Positions 1-3,892 of a stretch of 6,327 nt of DNA are shown here, piece after piece (within the stretch, counting starts at the first letter, position 1; each line of letters starts with the position of its first letter). The notes beneath the pieces are model-generated. The model was given only the letters and a program-made list of their open reading frames with translations. It did not search any database and had not been told where the DNA came from. This DNA comes from Candidatus Latescibacterota bacterium (lineage in GTDB: Bacteria; JAAXHH01), in contig JAJECR010000052.1 of assembly GCA_022821935.1 (NCBI GenBank), positions 1 through 6,327 of the forward strand, written 5' to 3'. A program made the translations under genes and the position numbers.

Positions 1-364
1 TGCGGATCAGGGCCAGTTGATCATCGCCGTCATAGATCACGAAATCGCGACGGAAGCCCAGCGTCTCCGCCTCCCGTCGAAGGATCCGGGCGGACAGGGA
101 ATGAAAGGTCCCCACCCACTGGGGAACGTCCCCCTGGCCAAGCATCCGGTCGATCCGGTCCTTCATCTCCGCGGCCGCTTTGTTGGTAAACGTGACGGCC
201 AGAATATGATAGGGATCGATTCCGATATGCTCGACAAGGTAGGCAATCCGGTAGGTCAATACCCGGGTCTTGCCGCTTCCGGCGCCGGCGAGCACCAGCA
301 ACGGTCCATCGACATAGGACGCGGCCTTGACTTGAGCGGGATTCAGTTCGCCAGCAAGGTTCAT
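1..364 (-). CDS. uvrD: UvrD/PcrA-type DNA helicase, N-terminal part (cut by window edge)
   Basis: This is the first 121 codons of a superfamily 1A ATP-dependent 3'-5' DNA helicase of the UvrD/PcrA/Rep type, which unwinds DNA in excision repair, mismatch repair and at blocked forks. The translated N-terminus shows the Q motif (LNPAQVKAA, residues 7-15), Walker A (AGAGSGKT, 26-33), motif Ia (VTFTNKAAAEMKDR, 57-70) and motif Ib (GTFHSL, 85-90), all in the canonical order and spacing. The ATG start (complement of 362-364) is fixed by an in-frame TGA directly before it; a GGGAA Shine-Dalgarno lies 6 nt upstream. The rest of the protein (normally about 650-750 residues) lies beyond position 1. It is transcribed away from the sugar genes, so it is probably functionally unrelated to them. 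UvrD, PcrA and Rep cannot be told apart from this fragment; the symbol is a family label. Confidence 0.93.
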   Translation of the reverse strand, partial: MNLAGELNPAQVKAASYVDGPLLVLAGAGSGKTRVLTYRIAYLVEHIGIDPYHILAVTFTNKAAAEMKDRIDRMLGQGDVPQWVGTFHSLSARILRREAETLGFRRDFVIYDGDDQLALIR

Positions 365-367
365 TCA

Positions 368-381
368 CCGTTCCCAAACGG
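368..381 (-). promoter_or_regulatory. Small inverted repeat over the helicase ribosome-binding site
   Basis: CCGTT-N4-AACGG is a perfect 5-bp inverted repeat ending 4 nt before the helicase ATG. Read on the minus strand, the GGGAA Shine-Dalgarno lies in its loop and right arm, so a hairpin in the mRNA could partly mask the site. The stem is short and may be chance; no regulator can be named. Confidence 0.25.
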
Positions 382-455
382 CCGTGTGAGGGGGATTCTA
401 TCCAGGCTTGAGCTTGCGTCATCCATCTGGAAACAACGGTGGGCAGCGCGGAATC

Positions 456-485
456 AAAATACACATCTGAAAGTGACCCTGTCAA
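456..485 (-). promoter_or_regulatory. Sigma70-like promoter for the helicase gene
   Basis: On the minus strand a perfect TTGACA -35 box (complement of 480-485) is followed after 18 bp by TATTTT (complement of 456-461, 4 of 6 to TATAAT). Transcription would begin near 449, giving a leader of about 85 nt before the ATG at 364. The perfect -35 box in an otherwise GC-rich gap, facing the right gene, makes this the best promoter candidate in the window. It is a pattern match only. Confidence 0.45.
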
Positions 486-503
486 TATAATCATGGTTCG
501 AGC

Positions 504-523
504 GACGGCCGTCGAAGGCCGTC
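504..523. promoter_or_regulatory. Perfect 7-bp inverted repeat in the divergent control region
   Basis: GACGGCC-GTCGAA-GGCCGTC is a perfect 7-bp stem with a 6-nt loop. Its left part, 504-513 (GACGGCCGTC), is also a perfect 10-bp palindrome, whose core ACGGCCGT recurs at 378-385. It lies between the two divergent promoters, upstream of both -35 boxes, so as DNA it could be an operator. No T-tract follows on either strand, so it is not an intrinsic terminator. Confidence 0.3.
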
Positions 524-559
524 CCGGCCACGTCGAAGTCGGTCCCAGTTAAAGATTCG

Positions 560-587
560 TTGAATATCCGGGCCAGCCCGATATATT
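560..587 (+). promoter_or_regulatory. Candidate promoter for the kinase/nucleotidyltransferase genes
   Basis: TTGAAT (560-565, 4 of 6 to the -35 consensus) is followed by TATATT (582-587, 5 of 6 to TATAAT) with a 16-bp spacer, or by the overlapping TATTAT (584-589) with 18 bp. Transcription would start around 594-597. If so, the upstream ATG at 588 would not be in the message, which supports the ATG at 642 as the kinase start. An interrupted dyad fills the spacer. Confidence 0.4.
564..584. promoter_or_regulatory. Interrupted dyad between the -35 and -10 boxes (possible operator)
   Basis: ATAT-c-CGGGC-CA-GCCCG-ATAT gives nine matched pairs around a 2-nt centre, with one unpaired C at 568. It sits exactly over the spacer of the candidate rightward promoter, where a bound repressor would block RNA polymerase. 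No regulator gene is present in the window, and the CGGGC/GCCCG core alone could arise by chance in GC-rich DNA. Confidence 0.3.
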
Positions 588-641
588 ATGGCGGATTGTT
601 TTCAGACCGTTAGTCCGGAACACGAAACGGGATCACTGATC

Positions 642-2117
642 ATGCTGGACTGTCTGACGGATCGCGGCGCCCTGCCCGCCGACGTCGAAGTGTTTGAAAA
701 CGCCCTGGCCTGCTCGTCAGACAGCCGGCACGGCCCGCTGGGGATGCGGTTCTCCGCCCGTAAACCGATTTACGTGGTCCGGGCACCCGCACGGCTGGAC
801 TGCATGGGCGGCATCGCGGATTACAGCGGTTCGCTGGTTTGCGAGATGACACTTGACCGGGCCGTTCTGATGGGCATCCAGGCCCGGGACGACCGAAAGG
901 TGGTCATACACAGCGCCGGGGTGGACGTGCTCGGCATGTCGCCGGACGTTACGCTGGCGCTCGACGACCTGGCGCCCGGCGCGGGTATCCTGGACTACGA
1001 GACCTTGAAACTGAGATTTTCCAGGGCGCCGGAATCAGCCTGGGCAGCATACGTAGCCGGGGCTTTCTGCGTGCTGCAGGGGGAAGGATACATGGATCGT
1101 TTCCCCCACGGCGCCACGATGGTGCTGGTAAGCAGCATCCCGCTTCGGGTGGGCGTGTCTTCCTCGGCCGCGCTTGAAATCGCAGCCATGCATGGACTGA
1201 ACCTGTTATACGGAATCAACCTGGATGGGATGACGCTCGCCGTCCTTTCCCAGAAGGTGGAAAACCAAGTGGTCGGCGCGGCCTGCGGCATCATGGACCA
1301 GGTCACCTGCGCCCTGGGGACCCGGAGCCGTCTGCTTTCCCTGCTTTGCCAGCCCCATACCGTACAGGAACAGATCCCGGTCCCGGACGGCGTTCATTTT
1401 ATCGGAATCAATTCCGGTATCCGCCGCGAAATCAAGGGGTCGAGGTATACGAACAGCAGAATCGGCGCATTCATGGGCCTGGCGATCATACGGGATCATA
1501 TGCGGTCCGGCAACGGAACCGCCGGGAATCCCCACCTTGACTACCTGTGTAACATATCCACGTCCGAATACGTGGCATCCTACCGGTCCCTGCTGCCATC
1601 GAGCTTGTCGGGCAGGGCATTCATGCGGCGCTACGGCGCCACGCCCGATCCCGTGACGTCCGTCGACCCGGAGACCACGTACAAGGTGCGCAGCCGCGTG
1701 GAACACCCGGTTTACGAACACCAGAGGACGACTGTCTTTACCGAGTGCATACGTATGGCGGGAAATACTGAACGCCCGGACCTTCTTGAGCAGGCGGGCC
1801 TTCTTGAGCAGGCGGGCCGGCTTATGTACGCCTCGGACTGGAGTTACGCGCACCGTTGCGGGCTCGGTGCCAGGGAAACGTCCTGGATCGTCAGGGAAAT
1901 TAGAAAACTCGGTGTGGGCGCCGGGTTCTACGGAGCCAAGATTACGGGAGGCGGAGCAGGAGGGACGGTCGCCGTCGCGGGAAGCGAACGCATGTTCGAC
2001 CACCTGGATCGCCTGCTTGAGCGCTACGGCGAATCGACCGGCGTCGAGGCCCAGCTCTTTACAGGGACTTCCCCCGGCGCACTGGAATTCGGACACCGGG
2101 TCTATCGTATAACCTGA
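642..2117 (+). CDS. GHMP-family sugar kinase, L-arabinokinase (ARA1 kinase domain)-like
   Basis: This is a cytosolic GHMP kinase that should phosphorylate a sugar at C1 with ATP. Numbering from ATG 642 (491 aa), motif 1 is RAPARLDCMGGIADY (47-61), motif 2 VGVSSSAAL (170-178, phosphate loop), CGIMDQ carries the catalytic Asp219, and motif 3 is KITGGGAGGT (433-442). Galactokinases have GEHTDY in motif 1; here it is GGIADY, keeping only the final Asp-Tyr. From memory, the kinase half of plant ARA1 has the same MGGIADYSGSLV string and similar LDYLCN (299-304), DPVT (336-339), HPxYE (355-359) and CGLG (406-409) blocks. It lacks the glycosyltransferase-like N-terminal half of ARA1. The in-frame ATG at 588 has no Shine-Dalgarno and overlaps the -10 region; ATG 642 has CGGGA 9 nt upstream. 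A nucleotidyltransferase gene follows 31 bp downstream. Kinase family is certain; the sugar (L-arabinose, galactose or a uronic acid) is inference. Confidence 0.92.
   Translation: MLDCLTDRGALPADVEVFENALACSSDSRHGPLGMRFSARKPIYVVRAPARLDCMGGIADYSGSLVCEMTLDRAVLMGIQARDDRKVVIHSAGVDVLGMSPDVTLALDDLAPGAGILDYETLKLRFSRAPESAWAAYVAGAFCVLQGEGYMDRFPHGATMVLVSSIPLRVGVSSSAALEIAAMHGLNLLYGINLDGMTLAVLSQKVENQVVGAACGIMDQVTCALGTRSRLLSLLCQPHTVQEQIPVPDGVHFIGINSGIRREIKGSRYTNSRIGAFMGLAIIRDHMRSGNGTAGNPHLDYLCNISTSEYVASYRSLLPSSLSGRAFMRRYGATPDPVTSVDPETTYKVRSRVEHPVYEHQRTTVFTECIRMAGNTERPDLLEQAGLLEQAGRLMYASDWSYAHRCGLGARETSWIVREIRKLGVGAGFYGAKITGGGAGGTVAVAGSERMFDHLDRLLERYGESTGVEAQLFTGTSPGALEFGHRVYRIT
1781..1816 (+). repeat. Perfect 18-bp tandem duplication inside the kinase gene
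   Basis: An 18-bp unit (1781-1798, beginning CCTTCTTGAG) is repeated exactly at 1799-1816. It is in frame and duplicates six residues, giving LLEQAG twice (381-392 from ATG 642), just before the conserved block leading to CGLG. Exact identity at DNA level, including third positions, points to a recent slippage duplication. It is expected to lengthen a helix or loop by six residues without breaking the frame. Confidence 0.95.
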
Positions 2118-2133
2118 CCATGTTGCAGGCATG

Positions 2134-2139
2134 AAGGAG
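2134..2139 (+). promoter_or_regulatory. Perfect Shine-Dalgarno that sets a TTG start for the nucleotidyltransferase
   Basis: AAGGAG lies 9 nt before TTG 2149, an ideal spacing. The in-frame ATG at 2131 would place this sequence inside the coding region and itself has only a weak GCAGG upstream. The TTG start gives an N-terminus (MKRIRKAVIPLAG) of the length typical for GalU proteins. Confidence 0.6.
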
Positions 2140-2148
2140 TTGTTCGCG

Positions 2149-3069
2149 TTGAAACGCATACGCAAGGCGGTCATACCCCTCGCGGGGCACGGCGTCCGGA
2201 TGATGCCGGCGACCCGCGCGGTACGCAAGGCGCTGTTCCCCATCGTGGACCTCCGGGGACAGGTACGACCCGTGTTGCAACTGATCATCGAGGAAGCTCT
2301 GAACGCGGATATCGAGGAAATCGGCCTGGTGATCGCGCCGGAAGACGAGGCCCGGATAGGTGCCTACTTCTCGCGGTTGCCGGGCCCGTTAAAAACCGCG
2401 ATCGGAAGCCGGGCGGATTTGCTCGCGGCGGCCGAATTCCCCGGCGAACTGTCGGAGAAGCTGACCATCATCATACAGGATCGCCCTAAAGGTCTCGGCG
2501 ATGCGGTGCTCCGTACGGAAACCTGGGTCAGAGGCGATCCGTTCCTGGTCATGCTCGGCGACCACCTGTATCTCAGCGGCGAGAAAAGAAACTGCGCGTG
2601 TCAACTGCTGGACGCCTATGAAGCACTGCAGGCCCCGGTATCGGGCCTGATCCGAAAGTCCGTGGATGCCATCGGGCATTTCGGTACGGTTTCCGGCCGT
2701 CCCGTGCCCCGGTCGGATGGGCTCTATGCCCTTGATTCCGTGGTGGAAAAGCCGGAAGCGAGCCTGGCGCGGGACCGGTTGCGCGTGGAGGGCCTGCCGG
2801 TGGACACGTTCCTCTGCTGGTTCGGCCTGCACGCCATGACGCCTGAGATCTTCAGCTGCCTGCGGCGGATGGAGAAGGACGGCGGCGCGGAAGGCGGCGA
2901 ACTGCAGCTAACCGGGGCGCAGGCCATGCTATCGTCACGGAGAACGGCCTTCGGCCTGGAAATAAACGGCGATCACTTCGACACGGGTTCGCCCCAAGGA
3001 TACGTCGAAGCCGTGGCGGCATTTGCCGGGCACGCGAATATCCGCAAGTACCCTGGCCTCCGGGACTGA
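2149..3069 (+). CDS. GalU-family sugar-1-phosphate nucleotidyltransferase
   Basis: This enzyme should join a sugar 1-phosphate to a nucleoside triphosphate (UTP by family precedent), releasing pyrophosphate and an NDP-sugar. From TTG 2149 (306 aa, close to the usual 290-300 of GalU) it shows the nucleotide loop LAGHGVRMMPAT (11-22), Lys27 aligned with the lysine of the GalU PKEM motif, QDRPKGLGDAVL (110-121), LGDHL with metal-binding Asp138, VVEKPE (198-203), GGELQLTGA (249-257) and GDHFDTGS (274-281) with the second metal ligand Asp278. Differences from housekeeping GalU are GHGVR for GLGTR, RKAL for PKEM, and a few extra residues after the PIVD motif (LRGQVRP), so its substrate may not be glucose-1-phosphate. 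It lies 31 bp downstream of the kinase on the same strand, probably co-transcribed, and is well placed to use the kinase product. ATG 2131 is an alternative start adding six residues. Family is firm; nucleotide and sugar are inferred. Confidence 0.92.
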   Translation: MKRIRKAVIPLAGHGVRMMPATRAVRKALFPIVDLRGQVRPVLQLIIEEALNADIEEIGLVIAPEDEARIGAYFSRLPGPLKTAIGSRADLLAAAEFPGELSEKLTIIIQDRPKGLGDAVLRTETWVRGDPFLVMLGDHLYLSGEKRNCACQLLDAYEALQAPVSGLIRKSVDAIGHFGTVSGRPVPRSDGLYALDSVVEKPEASLARDRLRVEGLPVDTFLCWFGLHAMTPEIFSCLRRMEKDGGAEGGELQLTGAQAMLSSRRTAFGLEINGDHFDTGSPQGYVEAVAAFAGHANIRKYPGLRD

Positions 3070-3125
3070 ATCAGAAGGCCGGCGGCTGGCAGTCAACTCG
3101 AAACCATGAGAACAGTTTTTACTTC

Positions 3126-3143
3126 CGGCGGTACAGTCCGCCG
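3126..3143 (+). other. GC-rich hairpin between the nucleotidyltransferase and RraA-like genes
   Basis: CGGCGG-TACAGT-CCGCCG is a perfect 6-bp, all-GC stem with a 6-nt loop, in the 102-bp gap between the two genes. It is followed by TTCATTT rather than a clean T-run, so it could be a weak terminator for the kinase/nucleotidyltransferase message, an RNA-stabilising stem, or a leader hairpin 28 nt before the next start codon. Its role is undecided. Confidence 0.4.
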
Positions 3144-3155
3144 TTCATTTAGAGA

Positions 3156-3161
3156 AAAGGA
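3156..3161 (+). promoter_or_regulatory. Shine-Dalgarno that sets the RraA-like start
   Basis: AAAGGA ends 10 nt before ATG 3172. The earlier in-frame ATG at 3106 has no comparable site and would add 22 basic, unconserved-looking residues encoded across the GC hairpin, so 3172 is preferred. Confidence 0.6.
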
Positions 3162-3171
3162 ATCCTATACT

Positions 3172-3888
3172 ATGTCTGTACAGGAAGCACCATCACGAGA
3201 AACGCTCGAATCCCTGCTCAACCCGAGCACCGCCACACTCACTTCCGTACTCACGGAATACGGTTTGTATAACACATTTATGCAGGATGTCGCGCCGCTG
3301 GCGCCGGGTTCGCGCGTGGCAGGTCCGGCGTTTACCCTGCGGTACATACCAGGCCGGGAAGATATCACGCACGTGCCCGTGGACAATCTGACGGACATGC
3401 AGCGTATCGGTATCGAAAGCATTAAGCAGGGCGAGGTGCTTGTGATCGATGCCCGGGGAGACACCCGTGCCGGTGTCATGGGCGACATACTCGCCACGAG
3501 AATCCAGCAGCGCGGCGGCGTTGGGATCGTGAGCGACGGCGCATTCCGGGATACTCCCGCCATTGTGGAGACCGGACTGGCCGCATACGCCCGGGCCATG
3601 AACGCCCACAACAGCAAAAGCATACACTACCCGAGCGACATACAGCGCCCCATCGCCTGCGGCGGCGTGGCGGTATTTCCGGGAGATATCGTCGTCGGAG
3701 ACGCCGAAGGTGTGGTGGTCATCCCTCGCCACCTGGCCGAAGAGGTGGCGGCCAGGGCCGTGGCGCAAGAAGACCGGGAAGCGTTCATTCTGCAGAAAAT
3801 CCAGCAGGGGCACAGCATCATCGGCGTGTACCCGCCCGATGAAAATACCCTGGCCGAATACGAGGCCTGGAAGGCGAAACAGGTCTGA
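3172..3888 (+). CDS. RraA-like / HMG aldolase-family protein
   Basis: This is a 238-residue member of the RraA/MenG-like family (COG0684), a fold shared by the RNase E inhibitor RraA and the metal-dependent class II aldolases that split 4-hydroxy-4-methyl-2-oxoglutarate and related 2-oxo acids. The body carries VAGPAFTLRY (49-58), GDILATR (104-110), SDGAFRD (121-127) and GDAEGVVVIP (176-185). Asp105 and Arg126-Asp127 are spaced exactly as the D-x20-R-D motif described for the aldolases, so the metal and pyruvate-binding residues look intact and an enzyme (aldolase or oxaloacetate decarboxylase) is more likely than a pure RNase E regulator. It is larger than E. coli RraA (about 160 aa), with extensions at both ends. 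It follows the nucleotidyltransferase by 102 bp with a hairpin between, so shared transcription is uncertain. Its stop lies 4 bp from that of the convergent transporter. Substrate unknown; many such proteins are labelled ribonuclease regulators only by homology. Confidence 0.9.
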   Translation: MSVQEAPSRETLESLLNPSTATLTSVLTEYGLYNTFMQDVAPLAPGSRVAGPAFTLRYIPGREDITHVPVDNLTDMQRIGIESIKQGEVLVIDARGDTRAGVMGDILATRIQQRGGVGIVSDGAFRDTPAIVETGLAAYARAMNAHNSKSIHYPSDIQRPIACGGVAVFPGDIVVGDAEGVVVIPRHLAEEVAARAVAQEDREAFILQKIQQGHSIIGVYPPDENTLAEYEAWKAKQV

Positions 3889-3892
3889 TCAT

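Noticed and set aside
30..494. 154-codon minus-strand open frame over the helicase start
   Set aside because: It is out of frame with the helicase, whose motifs Q, I, Ia and Ib are unmistakable in another minus frame; the frame also runs through the helicase promoter.
365..500. LexA (SOS) box controlling the helicase
   Set aside because: I looked for E. coli-type CTGT-N8-ACAG, Gram-positive CGAAC-N4-GTTCG and GTTC-N7-GTTC patterns and saw none that is convincing.
588..641. 18-residue N-terminal extension of the kinase from ATG 588
   Set aside because: There is no Shine-Dalgarno, it overlaps the candidate -10 box, and ATG 642 has a better site. It is kept only as an alternative start.
1206..2288. 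Long 360-codon open frame on the minus strand, antisense to the kinase and the start of the nucleotidyltransferase
   Set aside because: It lies opposite strongly conserved motifs of real genes, and its translation (many Arg, Gly, Pro, His) shows no recognisable domain. It is a GC-rich shadow frame.
3111..3120. Run of five T after AACAG as an intrinsic terminator of the nucleotidyltransferase gene
   Set aside because: No stable hairpin lies directly before it; the nearest GC pairing is weak and about 20 nt upstream.
3166..3171. TATACT as a -10 box for the RraA-like gene
   Set aside because: It directly abuts the start codon, so transcription would begin inside the gene, and no -35 box is found at the right distance.
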